A stretch of 64,000 nt of DNA from an uncultured Porphyromonadaceae bacterium (lineage in GTDB: Bacteria > Bacteroidota > Bacteroidia > Bacteroidales > Porphyromonadaceae). The stretch spans positions 248,001 through 312,000 of the forward strand of contig CAMYAB010000001.1 of NCBI GenBank assembly GCA_947253625.1. Direction: 5' to 3'. Below, in pieces: positions 8,432 through 18,129 of the stretch (position 1 is the first letter of the stretch; the number at the start of each line of letters is the position of its first letter). The notes beneath the pieces are model-generated. The model saw nothing but the letters and a program-made list of their open reading frames with translations, ran no database searches and was not told where the DNA came from. The position numbers and the translations under genes were made by a program.

Positions 8432-9547
8432 ATGAAATATACACCCCACAGACTCGCACTATTGATCGTCGCCTCCATGCTCACAACCGGATGCGGCCTT
8501 TTTTCGAACCCCGGGTACCACCACCGGACGGAGCCAAGCGTCGGCCACGACCTTATGCTGATAGGCGCACTGGGTGGCACAGAGCAGGGCGGGACCATAC
8601 AGAGCTTTAGTATCGACCCAGGAACCCTGCACGCTGAGCATACCGGCAAGGTACACACCCCCTCGCCCACCTTCATGACCATCAGCAAAAAGACCGGTGT
8701 ACTCTATGTGACAAATGAGACTCGGGAGCAAGCCACTGTGTCGGCCTACCGCCTGAATAAAATAAGCGGTGAGCTGACCCTCCTAAACCAATCCTACACA
8801 CTGGGCAGTGAACCGACCTATGTCAGCACTATCGATGACAAGGTCTTGACCGCCAACTACGGCTCGGGATCGATCACTCTATTCAATACCGACAAAGAGG
8901 GCAAACTGGAGCAGGCAGATTGGCGAATTGAGCTAGGTACGGCTGGGATATCGCACCCACATGCGGTCGTCTTGGCGCCCAATGGCAGGGAGCTTTTTGT
9001 ACCCGACCTGGGTCAGGACAAGGTGTTTCACTTCAACGTCAGTCGCTCCACACCTCCACTCACCATCGACACCGAGCACACAAGCCTCTCCAAAGGGACC
9101 GGTCCTCGCCATATCATCCTAGACGACAGTGGGCAACACGCCTACCTGATCGCAGAGCACAGCCCTAGAATCTACGTCTACCGGCACAACAACGGACAGC
9201 TGACTCCCCTCCAAACCATTGACACCGGCACGCACTCTGTGGGCGCACACATCGCCATCAGCCATGACGGCCGACACCTCTACGCCTCATTCAGAGACCC
9301 CAACCCCGGAATCATCAGCTATGAAATAGACCAAGACGGTAAGCTGAGCGAAGTGGGCTTTTTCCCCACCGGACTGCACCCCAGACACTTCGCACTAAGC
9401 CCGACGGATGACTATCTGGCTGTCGCCTCGCGTGACAGCAACCAGGTGCAGGTATTCGTGTGCGACAAAACGACGGGAAAGCTCTCACGCTCCAAACTCA
9501 CCATAAAGGTGACGAAGCCGGTCTTCGTCCTGTGGCAACGCTTCTGA
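8432..9547 (+). CDS. Lactonase-type seven-bladed beta-propeller lipoprotein (6-phosphogluconolactonase-like)
   Basis: 371 residues. The N-terminus carries a lipoprotein signal with lipobox LTTGC (Cys21), so the protein should be anchored outside the cytoplasm. Repeated beta-propeller blade motifs follow, including GTGPRHIIL, HIAISHDGRHLYASFRDPN and GLHPRHFALSP, characteristic of the Pfam Lactonase family (YbhE-like). YbhE hydrolyses 6-phosphogluconolactone in the cytoplasm; an exported homologue may act on another lactone or serve a binding role, so the substrate is not assigned. It lies 24 nt before the cobalamin adenosyltransferase gene and is probably co-transcribed with it. Confidence 0.85.
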   Translation: MKYTPHRLALLIVASMLTTGCGLFSNPGYHHRTEPSVGHDLMLIGALGGTEQGGTIQSFSIDPGTLHAEHTGKVHTPSPTFMTISKKTGVLYVTNETREQATVSAYRLNKISGELTLLNQSYTLGSEPTYVSTIDDKVLTANYGSGSITLFNTDKEGKLEQADWRIELGTAGISHPHAVVLAPNGRELFVPDLGQDKVFHFNVSRSTPPLTIDTEHTSLSKGTGPRHIILDDSGQHAYLIAEHSPRIYVYRHNNGQLTPLQTIDTGTHSVGAHIAISHDGRHLYASFRDPNPGIISYEIDQDGKLSEVGFFPTGLHPRHFALSPTDDYLAVASRDSNQVQVFVCDKTTGKLSRSKLTIKVTKPVFVLWQRF

Positions 9548-9571
9548 CCCCAATCGGCCACATCTTCTGTC

Positions 9572-10102
9572 ATGCGTAAGGAAATGGGCTACGTCCACCT
9601 TTACACCGGGAACGGCAAAGGCAAAACCACCGCCGCATTTGGGCTAGCACTCAGAGCTCTCGGAGCCGGACTCTCCGTCTATATCGGTCAATTCGTAAAG
9701 GACATGCGCTACCATGAGACCTTTCTCGGTGAACTAATAGGCAACGAACGATTGATCATAGAGCAACTCGGTCGTGGTTGCTTCATTGACGCACCACCAA
9801 GCGAACTGGATATCCTGATAGCGCAATCCGCCATCAGGCATGTCGTACAACTCATGACAAGTGGCAGCTACGATGTGGTTATCCTGGACGAACTGACAAT
9901 TGCCGAATACTATGGGCTACTGAGCACGGAGAGCATCATCAACGCTCTCAAACAACGTGCAAAAAACACAGAGGTGATCATCACCGGCCGCTACGCCTCA
10001 CAAGCACTCATCGACTACGCTGACCTAGTGACGGAGATGCGGGAGGTCAAGCACTACTATACACTGTACGGCACCCTATCCCGACCGGGGATTGACTACT
10101 AG
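9572..10102 (+). CDS. cobO: Cob(I)yrinic acid a,c-diamide / corrinoid adenosyltransferase (CobO/BtuR type)
   Basis: 176 residues with the family's unusual P-loop GNGKGKTT at residues 13-20 (used to bind ATP in reverse orientation), the Walker B-like segment VVILDELT, and a C-terminal segment VTEMREVKHYY. It transfers the 5'-deoxyadenosyl group from ATP to the reduced cobalt of a corrinoid, giving the coenzyme B12 form. It lacks the N-terminal extension of E. coli BtuR, which is common in shorter homologues. No cobalamin riboswitch or other B12 gene is visible nearby, so it may serve salvage. Confidence 0.93.
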   Translation: MRKEMGYVHLYTGNGKGKTTAAFGLALRALGAGLSVYIGQFVKDMRYHETFLGELIGNERLIIEQLGRGCFIDAPPSELDILIAQSAIRHVVQLMTSGSYDVVILDELTIAEYYGLLSTESIINALKQRAKNTEVIITGRYASQALIDYADLVTEMREVKHYYTLYGTLSRPGIDY

Positions 10103-10136
10103 AGGTCGCCCCGAGACACTGCGATAGCGTCGCCCC

Positions 10137-10181
10137 AAAAAGAGAGGAGGTTGTGTCCGCACTATCGGACACAACCTCCTC
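10137..10181 (-). terminator. Terminator downstream of the aguA...GH109 run (convergent with cobO)
   Basis: A perfect 16-bp stem (10144-10159 with 10166-10181; GAGGAGGTTGTGTCCG) with a 6-nt loop. Read on the minus strand the stem is followed by TCTTTTTGG, so it ends the minus-strand operon; it could also stop cobO transcription. Confidence 0.85.
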
Positions 10182-10219
10182 CGTAATTATCGGAACCAAG
10201 AAGTGGTTCCGCCTACGGG

Positions 10220-11635
10220 TTATTTCTTCATCGCATGGGAGTAGCCTTGGATACGATTCCACGCTCCACGTGTGAAGTCCGGCACCTCAACAGGCATGCT
10301 ACCGTTCTCGATTGAGAGCTTGCTGAGCGGAATGACACAGCACCACTCTGCCATATCGTAGACGTCCATATCCAGCGGTAGACCATTGCGCAGGCAGTAG
10401 ATCAGTCGATAGTCCATAATAAAGTCCATACCACCGTGTCCTCCAACCTCCTTGGCCGTCTTTTCCAGCTCTGCTGTGATGGGGTGCTTGTACTGCTCCA
10501 TGAGTTTTTGTTGCTGCTCAGCCTTCATCCAAGAGTGTGCGGTGAGGTTTTCGTGATCAGGCAAGGTGGTTCCCTCCAAGCTCTCCGGCTGTAGGGCAAA
10601 GCAAGGCGTTGGGTACTTGGAAGCGTAGCCCTTGGTACCGGCCACATTGTACTGGCGTGAGTAGGGACGAGGGGTCGCCACATCGTGGTGGATAAGGATG
10701 GTCTTTCCTTTTTCGGTACGGATAATGGAGTAGGTATGCTGACCGTTTTGGAACTCCGATGCATCCTGATCATGAGCCTTGAGGTAGGCAGGGATGGATA
10801 CAGGATCAGAATCCATGGAGACAAGTGTATTCATCTTGTCACCTCTGTGGATATTCAGGATCTGGCAAGCCGGTCCCATACCGTGCGTGGGATAGACATC
10901 GCCACGGTGCTTGTGGTTGTAGTCCATGCGCCAATTTCCCTCATAGTATGGCCAAAACTCCTCAAGCTGATGGATGTAGCCACCCTCGGCATAGAGGATT
11001 TCGCCTAGGACGCCCTGCTGCGCCATGTTGAGCGTGGTCATCTCGAAGAAGTCGTACACACAGTTTTCCAGCATCATGCAGTGCATGCGTGTGCGCTCCG
11101 AAGTATTGATGAGGTCCCATATCTCCTCCAGCGTAAAGGCTGCCGGCACCTCTATCGCCACGTGTTTGCCATGCTCCATGGCATACTTGGCCATCTCAAC
11201 GTGTGTCTGCCAGTTGGTGGCGATATAGACTAGGTCAATGTCGTCACGATCTACCAACTCCTTCCAAGCATCTTCGCTCCCGAAGTAACCGGCAGCCTCA
11301 GGCAAACCGCTTTTGGTCAGGATTTCCTGACTCTTTTGAACACGATCCTCGTGCAGATCGCAGAGGGCAACAATCTTTACCCCCTCAAGGTGAGTGAAGC
11401 GAGAAACCGCGCTGGGACCTCTCATTCCCAAACCAATAAAACCGACACGAACCGTATCAATGGCCGGTGCGGCATAGCCAAGCATATCCTCTTGGCCGGC
11501 AGGACGATCGGGAACTTCAGTCTTGATGATACCGGGCAGAGCTGTCTTGTCTTGATTTGAGCTAGCGCCACATGCTACACATCCGAGGACGAGTGCGAAG
11601 AGAGACGCAAGCATACCAATGTTTTTTTTGAACAT
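10220..11635 (-). CDS. GH109-type NAD-dependent glycoside hydrolase (Gfo/Idh/MocA fold), lipoprotein
   Basis: 471 residues. A lipoprotein-type signal is followed by two candidate lipobox cysteines (C19, C22), a short linker and the Rossmann motif GFIGLGMRG at 65-73. The C-terminal region contains GGHGGMDFIMDYRL, a hallmark of glycoside hydrolase family 109, whose characterised members are alpha-N-acetylgalactosaminidases using tightly bound NAD+. Some GH109 proteins use Tat signals; this one looks like an ordinary lipoprotein. It is the last gene of a minus-strand run, 35 nt after the nucleotidase. Substrate specificity for blood group A-type or mucin GalNAc is inferred from the family. Confidence 0.85.
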   Translation of the reverse strand: MFKKNIGMLASLFALVLGCVACGASSNQDKTALPGIIKTEVPDRPAGQEDMLGYAAPAIDTVRVGFIGLGMRGPSAVSRFTHLEGVKIVALCDLHEDRVQKSQEILTKSGLPEAAGYFGSEDAWKELVDRDDIDLVYIATNWQTHVEMAKYAMEHGKHVAIEVPAAFTLEEIWDLINTSERTRMHCMMLENCVYDFFEMTTLNMAQQGVLGEILYAEGGYIHQLEEFWPYYEGNWRMDYNHKHRGDVYPTHGMGPACQILNIHRGDKMNTLVSMDSDPVSIPAYLKAHDQDASEFQNGQHTYSIIRTEKGKTILIHHDVATPRPYSRQYNVAGTKGYASKYPTPCFALQPESLEGTTLPDHENLTAHSWMKAEQQQKLMEQYKHPITAELEKTAKEVGGHGGMDFIMDYRLIYCLRNGLPLDMDVYDMAEWCCVIPLSKLSIENGSMPVEVPDFTRGAWNRIQGYSHAMKK

Positions 11636-11670
11636 AAATGATGTAATTTTTTTTGGTTAGTATATTTTGT

Positions 11671-13128
11671 TTAGTTCTTCTCGATAATCTCTATCCGGTT
11701 TTCTGCTTGGTAGTTGGGGACCACTTTGAGTGCCGACAGGTACTGGACAATCAGCTCCGCTGTCATGGTGTGTGTGGCATGGAGCGGTGCTATCCCCTTT
11801 GGCAAAAACGCCGAGGTAAGGTAGCTGTTGATTGCGACGGTATAGGAGCGGTTGAGATCCAGTGGCTCGCCGTGAGGGAGTGTGAGCTCAATATCATCGC
11901 ACGAACGGTTGGGCGTCATGCGATAGATGATTCGGAAGCCCGATGGGTAGCAGATATGGTACTTGTCACCGTTGCAGTGCGCCATAATCAACTCACGCAA
12001 TTGTTCACCGGTCAGGCGATATACCAAGGCCTCATTGCCGAAAGGATCAGTACGGTAGACCTGCATGACCGTTATATCCCCTTTTGACAAAGAGGGGATA
12101 CGGATTCCACCGCCATTGATCAAAGCGAAGTCAGTGTGGCACACATTTCTCAGTCCATCCATCATCATATAGCCAATCTGTGCTTTGTCTTGGAGGTCCT
12201 GCGGATTGTAGGCCACTTTTCGTTGCAGTGTGGGATTGGTCGTAAAATCATGCACCATCTTTTTGACCTTTGGGTCAACGGAGCCCTCCTTTCCCACCGG
12301 AATGTTTTTGGAAGTTACCTGCTTGGTACCATCACGATTGATCCGAACACGGATAAGCGTCGTGTAGGCAAGACTGCTCTTGGCTTGGGTTATGTGGACT
12401 CCATTCACACTGGTTTCATCAGGTACAAGCGTGTGTGTATGGCCACCAATAATGAGCGGGAATCGATCCGGGCTAAGCATGGTTGCCAGCACTTGATCAT
12501 CCTCAAATCCAATGTGGTTCACAAAAACAGCCAAGTCAACAGAGTCGGCAAAGGACTTAAAGCGATCTACGACACTGAGTGGCTGATAAAAGGTATAAGA
12601 CCTCACCTTGTCCGGGTGGCTACTAGGCAATCCGGTCAATTTGCTCACCTCTAGCAAAGAGACAAAGCCCACCTTGGTGGCATCCTTGAGGGTAATCTGG
12701 TGAGTGGGTTTTACTTGGAGCACCGAATCATCAGGCTTCTTGAAGTTGGCACACAAAAAGGGAAAATTCGCTTTTTGGCTCAAATACTCAAATCCTGTGC
12801 TGTTGGAGTCAAACTCGTGATTGCCAACAGCTGAAAGGTCAAAACCGACTTCATTCATAAGGGCAATCATCGGCCAACCGGTCGGTTGATACATATCATT
12901 GACAGGGTTGCCGGTCTGATTGTCTCCAGCAGACACGAGAAGCAGATCCGGATAGATTGCTCTAAGGCTGTCAACAATGAATGCAAAGCGGGGAAAGTTA
13001 TCCAGCTCTGCATGCATGTCGTTTACGGCAAGTATCGTCACGTACCGAGGAGCAGTGGCTTCCTTTTGGAACAAGCCACAACTGGTAATGAGAAGCGGTA
13101 TCAACACCGCATGAAGGAATCTTCTCAT
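11671..13128 (-). CDS. 5'-nucleotidase / 2',3'-cyclic phosphodiesterase family lipoprotein (UshA-like)
   Basis: 485 residues from the ATG at 13128. That start overlaps the manA stop as ATGA, the arrangement used elsewhere in this operon; an ATG 12 nt further upstream is possible. A lipobox (LLITSC) follows the signal. The metallophosphoesterase domain shows NDMHAELDN, SAGDNQTGNP, VGNHEFDS and GGHTHTL, the standard two-metal ligands; the C-terminal nucleotide-binding domain shows NGGGIR and YRTDPFGN. It should act in the periplasm or on the cell surface, releasing phosphate and nucleosides. It is encoded between manA and the GH109 gene. Confidence 0.9.
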   Translation of the reverse strand: MRRFLHAVLIPLLITSCGLFQKEATAPRYVTILAVNDMHAELDNFPRFAFIVDSLRAIYPDLLLVSAGDNQTGNPVNDMYQPTGWPMIALMNEVGFDLSAVGNHEFDSNSTGFEYLSQKANFPFLCANFKKPDDSVLQVKPTHQITLKDATKVGFVSLLEVSKLTGLPSSHPDKVRSYTFYQPLSVVDRFKSFADSVDLAVFVNHIGFEDDQVLATMLSPDRFPLIIGGHTHTLVPDETSVNGVHITQAKSSLAYTTLIRVRINRDGTKQVTSKNIPVGKEGSVDPKVKKMVHDFTTNPTLQRKVAYNPQDLQDKAQIGYMMMDGLRNVCHTDFALINGGGIRIPSLSKGDITVMQVYRTDPFGNEALVYRLTGEQLRELIMAHCNGDKYHICYPSGFRIIYRMTPNRSCDDIELTLPHGEPLDLNRSYTVAINSYLTSAFLPKGIAPLHATHTMTAELIVQYLSALKVVPNYQAENRIEIIEKN

Positions 13129-14135
13129 GGTATGTAACAATCGATAAGCTGCGCCTTATTGCCGATAAGGTTGATTCGGACTTTTTGCTGTGCTGCAGGA
13201 ATCAGGGTCATGTTGCCAGCCGAGAGCAAGAGTTTTTCGTCCTCGGTCTCCACTTCCACTACTCCCTCCTCGACAAATAGGACTGTAAACGAGTCACGCT
13301 CCTCAAGCGGAAGTCTGAGTGTTGGCTCCGTCAGCCTCCATATAGAGGTACAGAAGTAGGAGCAATTAGCCAATATGACCGGCCGGTTTTCGACCGTTTT
13401 GTCGTAGTGGAGAATTCCGGTGGTATCCACCTTATAGTCAATGACATCAGCCGCTCGGTCTATGTGAAGTTCTCTTTTATTGCCCTGAGCATCGGTGCGA
13501 TTGAAGTCAAAGAGGCGATAAGTAAGGTCTGATGCTTCTTGAATCTCTAGGACGAAACACCCGGCCCCTATGCTGTGCACTTTGCCGGCGGGAAGGAAAA
13601 AGACATCTCCTCGGACAGGTTTGTGAAGCATCAAGTAGTCAAGTACTGCATCGGTCTTTACAATCTCTTTTAAATCAGAGGGATTGGTTTCTTTCTTCCA
13701 CCCAGCATAGATCTTGGCATCCTTGGTGCAATCGAGCAAATACCACATTTCAGTTTTGCCCAACTTACCTCCATGGTTGTTGTTGGCATACTGATCATTC
13801 GGATGAACTTGTATGCTTAGGTCATCATTGGCATCAATCAGCTTGATGAGTAGAGGAAAGTGTGAGCCAAACCTTTCAAAAACATGCTTTCCAAGCAGTG
13901 AAGCACCATAGGTCTTTGTGAGTTCAGCCAAGTTCTGTCCATCGTAAAGCCCTCCAGACACCACAGACTCATCGCCGGGCATTGCGGAAATCTCCCACGT
14001 CTCGCCTACATTATCAGCCGGTGCCTTTTGTCCCTTGTATTCATAGATCCGCTTTCCTCCCCACAAGGTGGTCTTGTAGGCTGGAGTGAATCGAAGGAGT
14101 GATGTTATTGAGCTATTGGAAATATTGTTATTCAT
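13125..14135 (-). CDS. manA: Mannose-6-phosphate isomerase, class I
   Basis: 336 residues with the cupin-type metal site: QVHPND (H111) and the downstream KTEMWY glutamate (E129). It interconverts mannose 6-phosphate and fructose 6-phosphate. The length and the short C-terminal cupin half match the Bacteroidetes and Firmicutes form, which is shorter than E. coli ManA. The start overlaps the glgB stop by 4 nt and the end overlaps the nucleotidase start by 4 nt, so the three genes are very likely translated in a coupled fashion. Confidence 0.95.
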   Translation of the reverse strand: MNNNISNSSITSLLRFTPAYKTTLWGGKRIYEYKGQKAPADNVGETWEISAMPGDESVVSGGLYDGQNLAELTKTYGASLLGKHVFERFGSHFPLLIKLIDANDDLSIQVHPNDQYANNNHGGKLGKTEMWYLLDCTKDAKIYAGWKKETNPSDLKEIVKTDAVLDYLMLHKPVRGDVFFLPAGKVHSIGAGCFVLEIQEASDLTYRLFDFNRTDAQGNKRELHIDRAADVIDYKVDTTGILHYDKTVENRPVILANCSYFCTSIWRLTEPTLRLPLEERDSFTVLFVEEGVVEVETEDEKLLLSAGNMTLIPAAQQKVRINLIGNKAQLIDCYIP

Positions 14136-16165
14136 TTATTTTTTCTTCTAGAGTTATCTTGAACATCTACCATCTCAAGCACAATCGCACTCTTGGCCGG
14201 CAGGTAGAGGCTCAGCCACCCCTTCCCATCGTACATAAAGGTATCATCATGCTTCGTGAAGTGCTCAACACTATGATCTTGGAAGCCATACCCTCCATAC
14301 TTTTTGTCATCCGTGTCAAGGATGATTCGGTATTTTCCACAGGGGGCAAGCACACGATAGTCTACATACGACTCAGTTGGATGGAAGTTGTAGACATACA
14401 CAAAACGCTCGCGCTCGTAAGCCAAAACCTGCTGATCGTTTTGCTCCCAAAGTTTCACCAAGTGGAGTTGGTCAAAATGGCTCACGCTACAAATATGTTT
14501 GAGCATATCGGTATCAAAATCTTGGAGCCAACTATACTTTAGGTACCCATTGGTCGCCAAGCTCCACTGCCTGCGTGCATACTGGTGACTCCAGTCGTTG
14601 CCTTCGCGGGGGAAATCTATCCACTCAGGATGTCCAAACTCATTGCCCATAAAATTGAGATATCCTCCATTATTGGTCGTCGCCGTCACGAGACGTATCA
14701 TCTTGTGGTAGGCAATCCCTCGAGCAACCTCGGCATTGTCATCCGCCCGATCCATGTGCCAGTACATAGCCTGGTCAACAAGCCTGAAAATCAGAGTTTT
14801 GTCACCAACCAAGGCTTGGTCATGACTCTCAGCATAAGAGATATTTTTTTCGTCTTTGCGTCGATTGGTCGTTTCCCACCATATTGACCCAGGCTTCCAG
14901 TCTTCATCCACATGATCTTTGATGAGTTTAATCCAAAAGTCAGGGATATTCATCTGCAATCTGTAATCAAAACCAATTCCGCCCTCTTCGATAGGACGCG
15001 CCATCCCCGGCATACCACTAAAGTCTTCGGCTATCGTAATCGCATGAGGATAAATCTGATGAATCAACTTATTGGCCAATTGCAGATACATGATTGCATC
15101 TCCATCCTGGGTGCCATTGAAGTAGTCGCTATAGGTACAAAAGGATTGATTAACTCCATGGCTCATATAGAGCATGGAGGTGACCCCATCAAATCTAAAA
15201 CCATCAAGCTGGTACGTATCCAGCCAATACTGGCAGTTGGACAACAAAAAGTGCAAGACTTCATTTTTCCCATAGTCGAAACACATTGAGTTCCACTGAG
15301 GATGCAACATGCGATCGCCCTCATGAAAGTATTGAGAGAAGGTCCCATCAAATTTTGCAATACCCTCCTCCTCGTTTCTCGCCGCATGGGAGTGAACAAT
15401 ATCCATGATGACCAATAGCCCTAGCTCATGAGCCTCATCCACCAATCGTTTGAAGTCATCGGGAGTACCGAAACGTGATGAAGGAGCGAAGAAACTGGAC
15501 ACCTGATAACCATACGATCCATAATAGGGATGTTCCATCACTGCCATGATCTGAATGGCATTATATCCTTTCTGTTTGATCTGAGGAAGTACTTGCACCC
15601 TAAACTCATCATAAGTCCCCACCTTTTCTTCCTCTGTCGCCATCCCTATGTGACACTCGTATATCAGAAGCGGTTCATCCTTGAGTACCGGGCGCTTGTA
15701 AAGAAATGAGTAAGGCTGCTCGGGATCAAACACCTGTGCGCTGAAAATCTTTGTATCCGGATCCTGAACAGTATAGCGACACCATGCCGGGATGCGCTCT
15801 CCACTTCCTCCCGGCCACTCAACCAAAAGCTTGTAGTGATCACCATGCTTGATGGCATTTTCCGGCATATAGAGTTCCCACACACCACCATCCAGTCTCT
15901 TCATCGTAAAGGCTTCGTGACGCTTCCAACCATTTCCGTCACAGAGAAAATATATAGCAGTGGCATTGGGAGCCCACTCTCGCATCACCCACTCATCCTT
16001 TTCCTTGTGCAAGCCATAGTAAAGATAACCTAGGGCAAATTTGGAGAGGTCTCCTCCGCAATTTACCGTCAGTTCTTTTTCTCTTGCAGACATGTAGTCC
16101 ATCCGGCCTTTTATAGCAGGCTCAAAGGGCTGTAGCCATTGATCATTCTCCACCAGTTTCAACAT
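14132..16165 (-). CDS. glgB: 1,4-alpha-glucan branching enzyme (GH13)
   Basis: 677 residues. An N-terminal CBM48-type beta domain (about 40-150) precedes the GH13 barrel. The catalytic residues are recognisable: nucleophile D326 in GFRFDGV, acid/base E380 in TIAEDFSG, and D449 in AESHDQ. The overall sequence resembles eukaryotic-type branching enzymes more than E. coli GlgB, as is usual in Bacteroidetes. It introduces alpha-1,6 branches into glycogen, working with the glycogen genes near 31-35 kb. It follows aguB by 36 nt and overlaps manA by 4 nt. Confidence 0.95.
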   Translation of the reverse strand: MLKLVENDQWLQPFEPAIKGRMDYMSAREKELTVNCGGDLSKFALGYLYYGLHKEKDEWVMREWAPNATAIYFLCDGNGWKRHEAFTMKRLDGGVWELYMPENAIKHGDHYKLLVEWPGGSGERIPAWCRYTVQDPDTKIFSAQVFDPEQPYSFLYKRPVLKDEPLLIYECHIGMATEEEKVGTYDEFRVQVLPQIKQKGYNAIQIMAVMEHPYYGSYGYQVSSFFAPSSRFGTPDDFKRLVDEAHELGLLVIMDIVHSHAARNEEEGIAKFDGTFSQYFHEGDRMLHPQWNSMCFDYGKNEVLHFLLSNCQYWLDTYQLDGFRFDGVTSMLYMSHGVNQSFCTYSDYFNGTQDGDAIMYLQLANKLIHQIYPHAITIAEDFSGMPGMARPIEEGGIGFDYRLQMNIPDFWIKLIKDHVDEDWKPGSIWWETTNRRKDEKNISYAESHDQALVGDKTLIFRLVDQAMYWHMDRADDNAEVARGIAYHKMIRLVTATTNNGGYLNFMGNEFGHPEWIDFPREGNDWSHQYARRQWSLATNGYLKYSWLQDFDTDMLKHICSVSHFDQLHLVKLWEQNDQQVLAYERERFVYVYNFHPTESYVDYRVLAPCGKYRIILDTDDKKYGGYGFQDHSVEHFTKHDDTFMYDGKGWLSLYLPAKSAIVLEMVDVQDNSRRKNK

Positions 16166-16201
16166 AATAAGTATTGTCGTCTTATCTATGAATATATTTC
16201 T

Positions 16202-17077
16202 TTACCTGCGAAATCTCTGTGTGAGATCGCCATAGTGCTCAATCCTCCGATCCCTGAAAAAAGGCCACCAGCATCTCACTATCTCTGTCCGGAGGAGATC
16301 AACCTCCACGACACACTCTTCCTCATCTACTTGCGAAAGTTCTCGGAGTATCTCTCCTTGTTGTCCTGCCACAAAAGAGTTGCCCCAGAAAGTAATTCCC
16401 CCCGTCTGCCCTGATGGATCCCGCTCGTAGCCGACTCGGTTTACAGCAACCACCGGCAAATTATTTGCGACAGCATGAGCACGCTGTATTGTACGCCATG
16501 CGTCCAATTGACGGTATTGCTCGTCAGGGGTATCGGTACTTTCCGTTCCTATCGCTGTCGGATAGATCAAGAGGTCTGCACCAGCCATCGCCATTAGGCG
16601 AGCGGCCTCAGGATACCATTGATCCCAACAAATCAATAACCCAAGCCTCCCGACAGAGGTATCTATTGGTTCAAAGCCTAAATCACCCGGAGTAAAGTAA
16701 AACTTCTCATAATATGCGGGGTCATCCGGAATATGCATTTTGCGATAGACTCCGGCTATGGAGCCATCTTTTTCCAAAACAACCCCTGTATTGTGATATA
16801 GTCCGGGAGCTCTTTTTTCAAACAAAGAGGTTACCAATACAATACCACACTCACGGGCTATATTTCCAAAAAACTCCGTTGATGGTCCGGGAATAGATTC
16901 AGCGAGAGAAAATACTTTCACATTTTCTTCCTGACAGAAATACAAGCTATTGTGAAGCTCCTGTAGCACAATCAACTGTGCACCATCTCGCGCTAAGCCT
17001 CGAATTTTTTCAGCAAGTCTTCTTTTATTATCCTCTAGGTTGGGATTGTTGTGTTGTTGAATAATTCCTATCTTCAT
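16202..17077 (-). CDS. aguB: N-carbamoylputrescine amidase (nitrilase family)
   Basis: 291 residues. The carbon-nitrogen hydrolase triad is visible: E40 (VLQELHN), K113 (YRKMHIPDDP) and C150 (LLICWDQWYPE). The DDPAYYEKFYFTPGD stretch is typical of the plant and bacterial AguB branch. It hydrolyses N-carbamoylputrescine to putrescine, CO2 and ammonia. The start overlaps the stop of the agmatine deiminase gene by 4 nt, which strongly supports the two-step agmatine-to-putrescine route. Confidence 0.95.
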   Translation of the reverse strand: MKIGIIQQHNNPNLEDNKRRLAEKIRGLARDGAQLIVLQELHNSLYFCQEENVKVFSLAESIPGPSTEFFGNIARECGIVLVTSLFEKRAPGLYHNTGVVLEKDGSIAGVYRKMHIPDDPAYYEKFYFTPGDLGFEPIDTSVGRLGLLICWDQWYPEAARLMAMAGADLLIYPTAIGTESTDTPDEQYRQLDAWRTIQRAHAVANNLPVVAVNRVGYERDPSGQTGGITFWGNSFVAGQQGEILRELSQVDEEECVVEVDLLRTEIVRCWWPFFRDRRIEHYGDLTQRFRR

Positions 17078-18069
17078 GGCATCGCCTTATTTAAGAAGCC
17101 CTCGGGCAATTGCATCGTGGCACAGTGTAACGATCCGTTTTGCAAGATTAAAGCCCTGCAGTCAACTCCAACGACCTTTCGGTCCTCAAACAGTTCTTGC
17201 AAAACCCCTATTGCCACCTCGTCCGCCGGATCATTGTAGGTGGGGACAAGGACTCCTCCATTGGTAATCAAAAAGTTAGCATACGTTGCAGGCAGTTGAC
17301 GTCCATCATAGTACTTAGGCATTGGCATCGGCAGTAGGACGGAAGGGAAAGGGAAGTCTCCCTCAACCACCGTCACGAGAGTGTGGTCGTCCACAAAACG
17401 TACCATCGTATCAATATGTCCATCGGTATCATCTCCCTCCAAAGGGTCCATATCCAGCACCAATAGTTGCTTTACCCCCAAAGCTGCCTTTATCTCCGCA
17501 CACTGAGCATGCTCGGGCAACCAAGTGTTCCGATTGGGCGCCTGCAACATAGGCGAGGTCGTTAGGGCAACCCCCATGCTATTCACCTCAATACCCCCAC
17601 CTTCCAATACTATGTTTTGCTTGTTTTTGACCCAGACACTCGGCTCAAAGAACTCACGTTCATAGAGTCTCAGAATCAACTGGTTATCCTGATCCGAAGC
17701 AAACTTTTGCCCCCAGGCGTTGAACCTAAAATCAACAACGACCCGTTCGCCATCTTGTAGGGTACAAAGGGGACCATAGTCACGAATCCAAGTATCATTG
17801 AGTGGCATGTGCTCAACAAAGCGAAGCCGATAGTTTGCCCCTGAAAGGTCCCCCAGGGAATTCAAAACCTCATCCTTTGTTTGGCACATAACAACGACAT
17901 CCACAAACTCCAGTAGAGCATGTATCATCTCGCTATAGCAATTGACTGCGGACTGTAGATACATACCCCAATCCATTTCTGCCGTAGGCCATGAGAGTAA
18001 CACGGCATCCTGAGAAGACCACTCAGGGATCAACCCTGTTGCTTTTATCATCAGTTCTTTTTTTATCAA
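17074..18069 (-). CDS. aguA: Agmatine deiminase
   Basis: 331 residues of the peptidyl-arginine deiminase/AguA family. The N-terminus reads IPEWSSQDAVLLSWP, DTWIRDYGP gives the substrate-binding Trp/Asp pair, DTDGHIDTMVRF supplies the catalytic His, and the C-terminal SLHCATMQ supplies the catalytic cysteine (C316). It converts agmatine to N-carbamoylputrescine and ammonia. It is the first gene of the minus-strand run through aguB, glgB, manA, nucleotidase and GH109, with a good promoter just upstream. No arginine decarboxylase is present in the window. Confidence 0.95.
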   Translation of the reverse strand: MIKKELMIKATGLIPEWSSQDAVLLSWPTAEMDWGMYLQSAVNCYSEMIHALLEFVDVVVMCQTKDEVLNSLGDLSGANYRLRFVEHMPLNDTWIRDYGPLCTLQDGERVVVDFRFNAWGQKFASDQDNQLILRLYEREFFEPSVWVKNKQNIVLEGGGIEVNSMGVALTTSPMLQAPNRNTWLPEHAQCAEIKAALGVKQLLVLDMDPLEGDDTDGHIDTMVRFVDDHTLVTVVEGDFPFPSVLLPMPMPKYYDGRQLPATYANFLITNGGVLVPTYNDPADEVAIGVLQELFEDRKVVGVDCRALILQNGSLHCATMQLPEGFLNKAMP

Positions 18070-18129
18070 ATCAGGGATATCTCATGTCCGACACAAGACA
18101 CCTAACTGCTGAAACGTTGATTATCTTCA

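Noticed and set aside
9540..9571. Cobalamin riboswitch before cobO
   Set aside because: Only 24 bp separate the lactonase-like gene from cobO, too little for a riboswitch, and none was recognised upstream of the lactonase gene.
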